Part shown: positions 44,245 to 53,374 of the stretch, in pieces
Numbering within the stretch: the stretch's first letter is position 1
How the letters are laid out: every line of letters starts with the position of its first letter
Source of the DNA: Neobacillus kokaensis
GTDB lineage: Bacteria; Bacillota; Bacilli; Bacillales; Cytobacillaceae
Direction of reading: 5' to 3'
NCBI RefSeq assembly: GCF_014656545.1
Contig: NZ_BNDS01000001.1
Coordinates: forward strand, 127,190-191,189
DNA: 64,000 nt
Notes under the pieces: model-generated
Seen by the model: only the letters and a program-made list of their open reading frames with translations
Database searches by the model: none
What the model was told of the DNA's origin: nothing
Translations under genes and position numbers: made by a program

Positions 44245-44297
44245 ATATAAAAGCGAGTACACATAATACTACATTTACAATCTAGGAGGAAATAAAA

Positions 44298-46019
44298 ATG
44301 TCAAAACCAGAAATTTTGTATTCTGTAAAAGCGCAAAGAGGAGACGTTCTACGCTGTAAAGGTTGGAGACAAGAATCAATCTTAAGAATGCTTGAAAATA
44401 ATATGGAAAATGCTGAGAAGCCAGAAGAGTTAGTGATTTATGGAGGTATTGGTAAAGCAGCACGTAACTGGGAATCTTACCATGCCATTGTGAAATCATT
44501 AAAAGAGCTGGAAGATGATGAAACGCTGGTTGTTCAATCCGGTATGCCTGTAGCCATCTTCAAAACTCATAAATATGCGCCAACAGTAGTAATGGCTACA
44601 ACAAATATTATGAAAGCTGACTGGCCGACTTTCTATGATCTTCAAGACAAAAATTTAACAATGTACGCTAACTACACTGCTGCCCCTTGGGAATACATTG
44701 GAACACAGGGCGTTATTCAAGGTACATTCGAAACTCTTTCAGCAATTGCCCGTCTTCACTATAATGATTCTCTTGTAGGAAAAATCCTATTAACTGCCGG
44801 TGCTGGCGGAATGGGCGGGAACCAAACTAGAGCTATGACCATGCATGGCGGGGTTGCAATCCTTTGTGATTCAAACGTAGAAATTATTAACCGCCGGATT
44901 GAAAAGCAATTTATCGATGTTTTAGTAGATTCATTGGATGAAGCTATTGCAATGGCAAAGGAATATGCTGCTGCTGGAAAGCCAATCGGAATCGGGGTTG
45001 TTGGGAACGCTGCTGACATTTTTGAGCAAGTACTTCAAACTGGATGGTTGCCAGACATTACTACATCGATGACGCCTGCACATGACCCAATTTCTTATCT
45101 GCCATCTGGGTACTCTGTAGAAGAAGCTGAAGAGCTGCGTGATACAAACCGTGAGCTTTACTTAGAAAAGGCCCGCGCGACAATGATTCGTGAGCTGAAA
45201 GCATTAATCAAATTCTTAGATCTTGGGGTTAAATCTTTCGAGTACGGTACTAGTATTCGTAAAGAGTGTATTGATGCCGGATTTGATGAAAAAGAAGCAA
45301 AGCGCCTTCCAGGCTTCGTAGCTGAATACATCCGTCCATTATTCTGTGAAGGCCGCGGTCCTTTCCGCTGGGTATGTCTATCAGGTGAAGCAGATGACTT
45401 ACGTAAAATCGATGAAATGATTCTTAAAGAATTCAGTGATGACCTGCTTGTAACACGCTGGATTAAACTTGCGATGAAACATATTCCTATCGAAGCACTT
45501 CCGGCACGTATTTGTTACATGGGCTTTGGTCAGCGTAAGAAATTTGCTTTAAAGGTAAATGACATGATCCGTAAAGGCGAGCTTGCCGGACCTGTGGCCT
45601 TCTCTCGTGACAACCTAGACTCTGGTTCGATCGTAAATCCAACTTTCGAATCTGAAAATATGAAAGACGGCGGAGATTTAATCTCTGACTGGCCAGTACT
45701 GAACGGTTTGTTAAACGCTGTTGGTATGTGTGATCTAATCGCTCTCCAGGCTAACTACTCCATGGGTGAAGCGGTTCATACAGGTGTAACAATGATTGCT
45801 GATGGTACAGCAGAATCAGATATGAGACTTGAAGTAGCAATGACAGTTGACTCTGGCATCGGGGTTATCCGACACGCGCAGGCAGGTTATGAAACTGCCC
45901 GTGACGTTGCAAACGGAAAAGGTAAACTGACAGATGAAAGCATTAAAGTTCCTTTATGGTGGTCACCAAAAGCTACATTTGGTCCAAAGGATTTAGAGAA
46001 AGAAAATGTAAAGGCTTAA
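44298..46019 (+). CDS. hutU: Urocanate hydratase
   Basis: 573-residue NAD-dependent urocanase that converts urocanate to imidazolone propionate, the second step of histidine breakdown. Family-typical stretches include GAGGMGGNQ (NAD-binding), TSMTPAHDP, EGRGPFRWVCLSG and ANYSMGEAVHTG. Length is slightly above the common 550-560. RBS TAGGAGG. First gene of the hut cluster behind the sigma-54 promoter; a hairpin after the gene may reduce transcription into the following genes. Confidence 0.95.
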   Translation: MSKPEILYSVKAQRGDVLRCKGWRQESILRMLENNMENAEKPEELVIYGGIGKAARNWESYHAIVKSLKELEDDETLVVQSGMPVAIFKTHKYAPTVVMATTNIMKADWPTFYDLQDKNLTMYANYTAAPWEYIGTQGVIQGTFETLSAIARLHYNDSLVGKILLTAGAGGMGGNQTRAMTMHGGVAILCDSNVEIINRRIEKQFIDVLVDSLDEAIAMAKEYAAAGKPIGIGVVGNAADIFEQVLQTGWLPDITTSMTPAHDPISYLPSGYSVEEAEELRDTNRELYLEKARATMIRELKALIKFLDLGVKSFEYGTSIRKECIDAGFDEKEAKRLPGFVAEYIRPLFCEGRGPFRWVCLSGEADDLRKIDEMILKEFSDDLLVTRWIKLAMKHIPIEALPARICYMGFGQRKKFALKVNDMIRKGELAGPVAFSRDNLDSGSIVNPTFESENMKDGGDLISDWPVLNGLLNAVGMCDLIALQANYSMGEAVHTGVTMIADGTAESDMRLEVAMTVDSGIGVIRHAQAGYETARDVANGKGKLTDESIKVPLWWSPKATFGPKDLEKENVKA

Positions 46020-46033
46020 TTTTACTGTAAATT

Positions 46034-46086
46034 GCGGCTGCCCCTTAGTAGATGTGAAATGACCTTCAGGGGCAGTCCTGCTTTTT
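46034..46086 (+). terminator. Terminator/attenuator after hutU
   Basis: GCTGCCCCT and AGGGGCAGT pair across about 25 bases, followed by CCTGCTTTTTAAG. Confidence 0.65.
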
Positions 46087-46136
46087 AAGAAAACAATTTT
46101 ATGAATAGTCTCTTTTTGTAAAGATTGTTGTTGTAT

Positions 46137-46240
46137 AGCCGATAAATTTGCTCTTTTCGCCGATAAAATCAAAATATCGCCGATAAGAAATCTCTTTCCG
46201 CCGAAAAATATGGATAATTCGCCGAAAAAATCATTGAATC
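46137..46240 (+). repeat. Array of five CGCCGATAAA-like motifs at 20-21-bp intervals
   Basis: Motif starts at 46137, 46158, 46178, 46199 and 46220: three read GCCGATAA and two GCCGAAAAA, each followed by 10-12 variable AT-rich bases. The regular two-helical-turn spacing stands out. A diverged version lies at 55303-55400. This covers the middle of the 353-bp gap between hutU and the YjiH-type gene; the remainder is AT-rich with no clear promoter. Confidence 0.7.
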
Positions 46241-46372
46241 TATTTTCTTAACTACTTTTGTTACCCTTAAATGTAGAAAAAGCAACAAAGTATACAAAAA
46301 CGGCCTATGAAAATTAATTTTAATAACTTCCTCTATACTGGCTTCATAAATCGTATTGGGAGAGGAGAACTT

Positions 46373-47728
46373 ATGAGTGAACTCCGAGAATCTGTTGAGT
46401 ACCATCAGCTAAATCAAAATATTAATAATAAGCCGTCCATTTATTCCATTGCAAATATCCTGAAGTTTTTACTTTTCAGCTCAATTGGTATCTTTATGTT
46501 CTTTATTCCAATCGAATGGAATGGAAAAAGTTCTATTCCTTTAGATCATTTTGTAACATGGGTTCGATCTTTGATTGGTAACAGCGCTTCCTATTATGTC
46601 TTAATAATAGTTGTATTAGGCGCAATCCACCCATTCTATAAGAAAACATGGAATAAAAGTGCGGTGGATGCGGTTATTTCTTTATTTAAAATTCTTGGAG
46701 CCGTCGCTACGATCTTGGTCATTTTTAATATCGGTCCTGCCTGGCTGATGGCAGAAGATATGGGGCCATATTGGTTGAATTTCTTACTGATTCCAATAGG
46801 CATGCTCGTTCCAATTGGTGCTGTATTTTTGGCCTTGCTTGTTGGATATGGATTATTAGAGTTTATCGGAATATTTATGCAGCCCATTATGAGACCAATC
46901 TGGAGAACTCCAGGCAGGTCAGCAATAGATGCCGTTGCCTCATTTGTTGGCAGCTATTCTATCGGTCTATTAATTACCAATAGAGTGTATAAGGAAGGAA
47001 AATATACAAAAAGGGAAGCAGTGATCATTGCTACAGGTTTTTCAACTGTTTCCGCCACTTTTATGATTGTTGTCGCTAAAACATTGGATTTAATGCATAT
47101 ATGGAATCTTTACTTTTGGTTAACATTAGTCGTCACGTTTGCAGTCACAGCGATAACAGTCCGGCTTAGACCCATCAGCAAAATGAGCGATGATTATTAT
47201 TCCGGTGAAGGGTATCCTGAAGAAGTGATTAAGAAAGACCGGGTGAAAGTGGCCTGGAATCAAGCAATGGTTACAGTGGAATCTGCTCCTAAACTGTGGA
47301 AAAATATCTATGATAATGTAAAAGATGGTGTCCTAATGGCAATGGGCATTCTGCCGACGATTATGTCAATCGGTTTATTAGGCTTAATATTAGTGAATCA
47401 GACACCCGTTTTTGATTATCTAGGCTATATTTTTTACCCATTGACAGCACTTTTGCAAATACCAGAACCATTCCTTGCGGCTAAGGCAGCGGCTATAAAT
47501 CTAGTAGACATGTTCGTACCATCACTAGTCGTTTTGAAAACCAGTTTAGAGACTAGGTTTATTATAGGATCCTTGTCTATTTCAGTGATTCTCTTTTTTT
47601 CTTCGTTAATTCCTTGCATTATGTCTACGGAAATCCCGTTGAAGATGAGAGATATTCTTTTAATCTGGTTCTTAAGAACGATCTTTTCTTTTTTGTTAAT
47701 CACACCGCTTGCTTTTCTGTTTTTATAA
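46373..47728 (+). CDS. YjiH-family membrane protein (nucleoside-recognition/Gate domain)
   Basis: 451-residue integral membrane protein with about ten hydrophobic segments and a Gate-type region in the first half (FVGSYSIGLLITNRVYKEGKYT, about 190-215). YjiH proteins are probable transporters of unknown substrate. Placed between hutU and hutI it is likely to move histidine, urocanate or a breakdown product; that is inferred from position. ATG at 46373 follows GAGAGGAG; an upstream in-frame ATG at 46307 has no RBS. Confidence 0.78.
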   Translation: MSELRESVEYHQLNQNINNKPSIYSIANILKFLLFSSIGIFMFFIPIEWNGKSSIPLDHFVTWVRSLIGNSASYYVLIIVVLGAIHPFYKKTWNKSAVDAVISLFKILGAVATILVIFNIGPAWLMAEDMGPYWLNFLLIPIGMLVPIGAVFLALLVGYGLLEFIGIFMQPIMRPIWRTPGRSAIDAVASFVGSYSIGLLITNRVYKEGKYTKREAVIIATGFSTVSATFMIVVAKTLDLMHIWNLYFWLTLVVTFAVTAITVRLRPISKMSDDYYSGEGYPEEVIKKDRVKVAWNQAMVTVESAPKLWKNIYDNVKDGVLMAMGILPTIMSIGLLGLILVNQTPVFDYLGYIFYPLTALLQIPEPFLAAKAAAINLVDMFVPSLVVLKTSLETRFIIGSLSISVILFFSSLIPCIMSTEIPLKMRDILLIWFLRTIFSFLLITPLAFLFL

Positions 47729-47809
47729 AAGCGAGCTGTGATTTTTATAGAAAACTAAACACCTCTAGTACAGCTAGTTAAGTGAAAAATAATCATGGAG
47801 GTTTGAAAA

Positions 47810-49063
47810 ATGTCTGAAACGAAGGTGAAGACAAAGGTTGATTTAGTCATTGCTCAGGCAGAAGAGGTTGTAACTTGTATAGGCGATTCAATGGAAGATA
47901 TTGGTGTAATCACGAATACCTGGATTGCAATGAAAGATGACAAAATTGTTGGTGTTGGATCTGAGGAAGAGATAAAGAGACAATTTGAATTTGATTCGGC
48001 CAGTTTGATTGATGCTGCAGGTAAAGTTGTTGTCCCCGGCTTCGTCGACTCTCATACACATTTGGTGTTTCACGGAACCCGGGTTGAAGAATATGCGGCA
48101 AAGCTAACTGGAAAACCGGAAAGGCTTGAGCAGCTTGCCATAACAACCGGACCGAACCGTACAATTGAATTGACACGGAATACGCCGGCGGAAGAATTGT
48201 TCCAACAATCGAAGAAGCGTATGCTAACAATGCTTGAATACGGGATTACAACAGTTGAAAGTAAGAGCGGCTACGGTTTGACGACAGACAGTGAAATCAA
48301 AATTCTTGAAGTAAGCAGACGTCTTGGAGAAGAAACACCGCTTGATGTAATCAATACGTTTTTAGGAGCCCATGGAATCCCTGAAAACCTTACAAAAGAG
48401 GAATATGTTGACATCATTATCAATGAAATGATTCCGAGAGTTGCCGAACGAAAACTGGCAGAGTTTTGTGATGTTTGGTGTGATGAAGGTTATTTTACTG
48501 CCGAGGAATCTGAGCGAATTCTTAAAGCTGGCTTAAAGTATGGAATGAAACCGAAGATTCATGCGGATGCCTACTCTTATATAGGGGGATCCGACTTAGC
48601 GGCAGAAATGAAGATGGTTTCTATTGATCATTTAAATTACACTCCTGTTGAGGCAATGAAAAAGCTAGCAGAGGCGAAAGTAACAGCAGTCCTCATGCCT
48701 GCCCTTGATTTTGCCGTCGGTCATAAGCGTCCTTTCGAGGCAAGACAGATGCTTGATTTAGGAGTGGAAATAGCTCTTGCCACTGATTTATGTCCTGCAA
48801 GCTATACACAATCCATGCAGTTTGTCATTCAGCTTGCCTGCCGTTTGTATAAGTTTTCCGTTGAAGAAGCAATAAAAGCAGCAACAGCGGGCGGCGCGAA
48901 AGCCCTTAACCTTGATGACCGCGGAGTTATTCAGGAAGGGAAGTTAGCTGATTTACAGATTTGGGATGTGCCAACCTATAAGCATGTGGCATATGAGCTT
49001 GGAGTTAATGTTGTCGAAACAGTGATTAAAAGCGGAGAAATAGTAGTAAACCGCAAAGCTTAA
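47810..49063 (+). CDS. hutI: Imidazolonepropionase
   Basis: 417-residue amidohydrolase that opens the imidazolone ring to N-formimino-L-glutamate. Metal ligands: HTH in SHTHLVF (about 82-86), H in KIHADAYS (about 248), and D in LATDLCPAS (about 325). Substrate residues lie in the R/Y-rich stretch TGPNRT and KSGYGL. Length is normal. RBS ATGGAGG. It is followed after 19 bp by the M20 peptidase gene. Confidence 0.95.
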   Translation: MSETKVKTKVDLVIAQAEEVVTCIGDSMEDIGVITNTWIAMKDDKIVGVGSEEEIKRQFEFDSASLIDAAGKVVVPGFVDSHTHLVFHGTRVEEYAAKLTGKPERLEQLAITTGPNRTIELTRNTPAEELFQQSKKRMLTMLEYGITTVESKSGYGLTTDSEIKILEVSRRLGEETPLDVINTFLGAHGIPENLTKEEYVDIIINEMIPRVAERKLAEFCDVWCDEGYFTAEESERILKAGLKYGMKPKIHADAYSYIGGSDLAAEMKMVSIDHLNYTPVEAMKKLAEAKVTAVLMPALDFAVGHKRPFEARQMLDLGVEIALATDLCPASYTQSMQFVIQLACRLYKFSVEEAIKAATAGGAKALNLDDRGVIQEGKLADLQIWDVPTYKHVAYELGVNVVETVIKSGEIVVNRKA

Positions 49064-49082
49064 ATTTTGGAGGGATTTATAA

Positions 49083-50249
49083 ATGACGACCAAACTTTCA
49101 TCATGTGCAGCCGAGCAGGTAAATGGAGAGCGTCTATTAGACTTATTTTTAGAATTAGCGAAAATAAATGCACCAAGTACAAAGGAACAGCTGGTTGCAG
49201 ATTATTTAAAAAAGGCCCTGCCAGAGCTTGGATTTACGCTGGAGTTTGATGATGCTCATAAAAATTTTGATGGTGAAGTAGGGAACCTGATTGCCTGGCA
49301 TGAAGGAACCGACTCATCAATTCCACCAATATTCTTCTCTACCCATATGGATACGGTTTTGCCGACTGAAGGCTTAAAACCAGTCATTAAAGATGGTGTA
49401 ATTCATTCTGACGGTACAACAATTTTGGGGGCAGATGATCGAGCAGCATTAGCGGCATATCTTGAGGCCATCAGAGCAATCATTGAAGGCGGTATTCCAC
49501 ATGGCCCAATTGAATTTATCCTAACGGTCAATGAGCAGCCGGGACTCGTCGGTGCTCGCTATTTGGATTACTCTAAAGCGAAAAGTAAAACCGGTTATAT
49601 TTTTGACAGCAGCGGCGATGTCGGGCAAATCATTCTTAAGGGACCTTATAGCTCCCGTGTTTGGTTCGAAGTTGAAGGAAATGCGGCCCATATTGCCCTT
49701 AACTCGGAAGAAGGTAACAGTGCAATTTTAATTGCCGCTGAAGGGCTTTCCAACATGAAGCTAGGACAAATTGAAGAAGGCACACTGGCTAATGTCGGAA
49801 TCATCAACGGCGGCGAACTGACTTCGATTATTCCTGGCAGTGTAACAGTTGCAGGAGAGGTCAGAAGTTTTTCAAAGGAAAAGCTGGATGCTCAGCTTAA
49901 GCATATGGAAGAAGTGATGCAGAAAGCAGCTGAGAAAAAGGGTGGAAAAGTAAAAATCAAAGTTGAGAAAAAATATTTAGGATTCGACATACCAAAAGAA
50001 GACATCTTGGTGAAAACAGCATTAAAGGCTGCTAGAAATATTCATGTAAATCCATATTTAACTGAAACACTAGGAGGAGCGGATACCAACGTTCTTAATG
50101 AAAATGGATTAACAACAATTACGCTTGGACTTGGATTCCAGAATATCCATTCCTTTAGAGAATGTATAAGCGTAGAAAATTTAGTAAACACTGGCAGGCT
50201 GACCGCGGCACTTATCGAACAATGGTATGAAAACCACAAAGAAAAATAG
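49083..50249 (+). CDS. M20/PepT-like metallohydrolase within the hut cluster
   Basis: 388-residue M20-type protein: FFSTHMDTV (first ligand H, catalytic D), GADDRAALAA (bridging D), TVNEQPGLVGA (catalytic E), IFDSSGDVG (D) and the C-terminal HSFREC (H). In close relatives the fourth motif reads TVxEExGL; here the second glutamate, a metal ligand, is Gln. The dimerisation/lid domain spans about 195-305. Its position directly after hutI, where hutG is missing, suggests action on formiminoglutamate or on histidine-containing dipeptides, but ordinary tripeptidase activity is not excluded. RBS GGAGGG. Confidence 0.78.
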   Translation: MTTKLSSCAAEQVNGERLLDLFLELAKINAPSTKEQLVADYLKKALPELGFTLEFDDAHKNFDGEVGNLIAWHEGTDSSIPPIFFSTHMDTVLPTEGLKPVIKDGVIHSDGTTILGADDRAALAAYLEAIRAIIEGGIPHGPIEFILTVNEQPGLVGARYLDYSKAKSKTGYIFDSSGDVGQIILKGPYSSRVWFEVEGNAAHIALNSEEGNSAILIAAEGLSNMKLGQIEEGTLANVGIINGGELTSIIPGSVTVAGEVRSFSKEKLDAQLKHMEEVMQKAAEKKGGKVKIKVEKKYLGFDIPKEDILVKTALKAARNIHVNPYLTETLGGADTNVLNENGLTTITLGLGFQNIHSFRECISVENLVNTGRLTAALIEQWYENHKEK

Positions 50250-50310
50250 GTTCAAGGATTATCACCTCTGTACAGACAGAAATAAAAATCATTTAGGAAC
50301 TTGCAAATAT

Positions 50311-50365
50311 TGCGTGACCCTAATTTAAAGCAAAAGCTCTGACAAAAATATGGAGGGGTCACGCA
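50311..50365 (+). other. Long-loop inverted repeat between the M20 gene and the transporter gene
   Basis: TGCGTGACCC and GGGTCACGCA are perfectly complementary over 10 bp and separated by 35 bases. There is no T run after it, so it is more likely an mRNA processing/stability element or operator than a terminator. Confidence 0.55.
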
Positions 50366-50435
50366 TCCTTTATGAAAATCATACTGCAAGTCAATTAGTC
50401 TGTTAAAAACTAATATTTTTCCAAGAGGTGAAAAA

Positions 50436-51755
50436 ATGTTAACAAATCCAGTAGTAATTTCTGTACTTGTTTTAACCATTTTAAGTCTTTGCCGGGTACA
50501 TGTTATTTTTGCCTTAATCATTTCGGCAATCGTTGCGGGAATATCAGCAAATCTATCTTTAACAGATACCGTCAATACGATGATAGGTGGAATGGGCGGT
50601 CAGGCACAAACCGCATTAAGTTATGTATTACTAGGTATTTTTGCTGCAATGATCGCGTATTCAGGCATTACGAATCTCTTAATTAATAAGCTGCTTGCTA
50701 TGAAGAAAAAAAGCAAAATTATTCTTTTATTCATGTTTGCCGGTATTGCTTGTCTTTCCGGAACACTAATTCCTGTTCATATTGCATTCATCCCAATCTT
50801 AGTTCCGCCTTTACTGCTTTTTTTCAATTATTTAAAAATGGATCGAAGAGCGATGGCTTGTGCGCTGACATTTGGATTGAAAACACCATATATTGTTATT
50901 CCGGCGGGATACGGGATCATTTTCCATGGAATTATTACGTCCGAGATGAATGCTAATGGCATGAAAATCGCCCAATCACAAATTCCATTAGCGATGCTTA
51001 TTCCTGCAATTGGGATGATAGTAGGTTTAATTATCGCTATTTTTGTCACTTATCGTAAACCAAGGAACTATGGTGAAGATGATCCAATGGCAGCATTTGC
51101 TGAGGTTAGTGCAGCCTCTGAAGGAGAAAAGAGAAAGTTTAATTTAAAGGATTATATCACGTTAGGAGCTATTGTAATTGCTCTTGCAACCCAGCTTATG
51201 GCAGGGTCGCTTGTATTAGGGGCTCTTGCCGGGATAATCGTTATGTTTGCCGGCAGAATTGCGACACTTGGTGAAGGTGAACAGCTTGTTCAAGATGGTG
51301 TAAAATTGATGGGGGCTATTGCCTTTGTTATGTTGATTGCATCAGGATACGCCACCATTCTAAAGGAAACAGGAGCGATTACAGAATTAGTCCAGGCTGT
51401 AGACTCCATTGTTGGAGGCAGCAAACTTGTAGCAGCAATCGTTTTATTATTAATTGGTTTATTAGTTACAATGGGCATTGGTACTTCGTTTGGAACAGTT
51501 CCAATCCTGGCAGCTGTTTTCGTACCGCTTTGCATGGTAATCGGCTTTAGTCCGCTAGCAACAGCTGCTTTACTTGGAACGGCAGGAGCTTTAGGGGATG
51601 CTGGATCACCGGCATCAGATAGTACACTTGGTCCAACATCCGGTTTAAATGCAGACGGGAAACATGATCATATTTGGGACACATGTGTGCCGACCTTTAT
51701 TCACTACAACATCCCTCTCTTTGTATTTGGTGTAATTGCGGCATTAGTTTTATAA
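50436..51755 (+). CDS. Na+/H+ antiporter-family permease (YuiF-like), probable histidine transporter
   Basis: 439-residue integral membrane protein with 11-12 hydrophobic segments of the NhaC/YuiF type (HVIFALIISAIVAGIS near the N-terminus; LGDAGSPASDSTLGPT near 390). Relatives are annotated as Na+/H+ antiporters or amino acid (histidine) permeases. Between the M20 and hutH genes it most likely imports histidine (inferred). RBS AAGAGGTG. Confidence 0.78.
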   Translation: MLTNPVVISVLVLTILSLCRVHVIFALIISAIVAGISANLSLTDTVNTMIGGMGGQAQTALSYVLLGIFAAMIAYSGITNLLINKLLAMKKKSKIILLFMFAGIACLSGTLIPVHIAFIPILVPPLLLFFNYLKMDRRAMACALTFGLKTPYIVIPAGYGIIFHGIITSEMNANGMKIAQSQIPLAMLIPAIGMIVGLIIAIFVTYRKPRNYGEDDPMAAFAEVSAASEGEKRKFNLKDYITLGAIVIALATQLMAGSLVLGALAGIIVMFAGRIATLGEGEQLVQDGVKLMGAIAFVMLIASGYATILKETGAITELVQAVDSIVGGSKLVAAIVLLLIGLLVTMGIGTSFGTVPILAAVFVPLCMVIGFSPLATAALLGTAGALGDAGSPASDSTLGPTSGLNADGKHDHIWDTCVPTFIHYNIPLFVFGVIAALVL

Positions 51756-51808
51756 TAGTCCAATAGACAGAAAATTCAGCGTGATTTATAAATGGAGTTG
51801 ACGTATAA

Positions 51809-53329
51809 ATGAGCAATAGTAAATTAGTAGACTTAGAATTGATTGAGCTTGATGGATTAACTTTAGACCGTTACAAGATTGAAAAAATTTCTAGAGGGAT
51901 GGCTCATGTTACCGTGCCTGAAGCAAACTTAATAAGAGTGCGTGCCAGTCGGGAACGTATTGAGAAGCAGATTAATGATGGGAAAGTAATATATGGCGTA
52001 AACACCGGGTTTGGTAAGTTAAGTGATATCGAGATTGAAAAAGATGATATTGCTAAATTACAGTTGAATCTTTTGCGGGCAGACGCAGTTGGTGTTGGTG
52101 AACCGCTGCCAACGCCAGTTGTAAGGGCGATGATGACGCTTCGGGCAAATTCATTGGTAAAAGGATTTTCAGGAATTAGAGAGGAAACGTTAAATCTGTT
52201 AATTAGCATGATTAATGCAGGGGTTCATCCTATTGTTCCATGTAAAGGCTCAGTGGGGGCAAGCGGTGATTTAGCGCCTCTTTCTCATATTGCGATTGTA
52301 TTAGTAGGAGAAGGTAAAGCGGAATATAACGGGGAAATCCTTCCGGGAGGAGAAGCGCTTAAACGTGCAGGGCTTAAGCCAGTAGCCTTAGAGGCTAAAG
52401 AAGGCCTTGCTTTGATAAACGGGACACAGGCCATGACTGCTGTTGGAACAATTGCCATTAATGAAGCAGAGCGTGTAGGTTTAGCTGCTGATATGGCCGC
52501 ATGTTTAACAATGGAAGCGCTTAAAGGGATTATTTCTGCTTTTGAAAGCGAACTGCTAGCTGTTCGGCCGCATCCGGAGCTGGAATTAGTTGCTTCAAGG
52601 ATGAGGAAATGGCTAGAAGGCAGTAAAAGAATTACCCATCAGGGAGAAATTCGTGTTCAGGATGCCTATTCCATCCGCTGTATTCCGCAAGTACACGGTG
52701 CCTCTTGGCAGGCCTTTCAGTATGTTGAAGACCGTTTAAAGGTAGAAATGAATGCGGTAACAGATAATCCGATTGTATTAGAAAGTGGAGAAATCATTTC
52801 GGGAGGTCACTTCCATGGCCAGCCCATTGCCCTTGCTATGGACTTTTTGAAGGTTGCATCAGCAGAGTGGGCTAATATTTCTGAACGCAGAATAGAGCGG
52901 CTGGTTAACCCGCAGTTAAGCGGCTTGTCACCATTCTTAGCGGTGGATCCGGGTTTAGAATGCGGTTTAATGGTTCCACAATATGCAGCAGCTTCCCTGG
53001 TTTCTGAGAATAAAGTGCTTGCACATCCTGCAAGTGTCGATTCAATTCCAACATCAGCAAATCAGGAAGATCATGTCAGCATGGGTACAATCGCTTCCCG
53101 GCAGGCGAGAGAGATTATTCACAATTCAGCTAGGGTAATCGCTATTGAACTGATTTGTGCTTCCCAAGCAATTTACCTAGAAGGTGCAGAAAGAGACCTT
53201 GCTCCGAAAACGAGAGAGTACTTAGACAAAATCCGTGAGATTTGTCCGCCGCTTGAAAGCGATCGTGCTATTTCTGATCAAATGGAAGAGCTGGCGCAGT
53301 TTATTTTAAGAGAGAATCTTTTAAACTAA
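51809..53329 (+). CDS. hutH: Histidine ammonia-lyase
   Basis: 506-residue enzyme that deaminates L-histidine to urocanate, the first step of the pathway. The triad Ala-Ser-Gly that cyclises to the MIO cofactor lies in GSVGASGDLAPLSH (about 145-152). The active-site tyrosine is in IYGVNTGFG (about 60) and QVHGASWQAFQY is also present. Length is normal. RBS GGAGTTG. It is the last hut gene here although it acts first; in B. subtilis hutH leads the operon. A terminator follows and a group II intron is inserted 45 bp after the stop. Confidence 0.95.
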   Translation: MSNSKLVDLELIELDGLTLDRYKIEKISRGMAHVTVPEANLIRVRASRERIEKQINDGKVIYGVNTGFGKLSDIEIEKDDIAKLQLNLLRADAVGVGEPLPTPVVRAMMTLRANSLVKGFSGIREETLNLLISMINAGVHPIVPCKGSVGASGDLAPLSHIAIVLVGEGKAEYNGEILPGGEALKRAGLKPVALEAKEGLALINGTQAMTAVGTIAINEAERVGLAADMAACLTMEALKGIISAFESELLAVRPHPELELVASRMRKWLEGSKRITHQGEIRVQDAYSIRCIPQVHGASWQAFQYVEDRLKVEMNAVTDNPIVLESGEIISGGHFHGQPIALAMDFLKVASAEWANISERRIERLVNPQLSGLSPFLAVDPGLECGLMVPQYAAASLVSENKVLAHPASVDSIPTSANQEDHVSMGTIASRQAREIIHNSARVIAIELICASQAIYLEGAERDLAPKTREYLDKIREICPPLESDRAISDQMEELAQFILRENLLN

Positions 53330-53340
53330 TAGATTTTGAA

Positions 53341-53371
53341 GGGGTGCCAAGGATGCTGGCTCCCCTTTTTA
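53341..53371 (+). terminator. hutH terminator
   Basis: GGGGTGCCA and TGGCTCCCC form a stem with one T-T mismatch, followed by TTTTT. The group II intron begins four bases downstream. Confidence 0.75.
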
Positions 53372-53374
53372 AAT

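Noticed and set aside
43959-44297. HutP-type antiterminator leader for hut
   Set aside because: No hutP gene and no terminator-like hairpin in the leader; the sigma-54 promoter starts only 54 bp before hutU.
46137-46240. CRISPR array
   Set aside because: The repeated unit is only about 10 bp with 10-12-bp intervals; CRISPR repeats and spacers are much longer and no cas gene is nearby.
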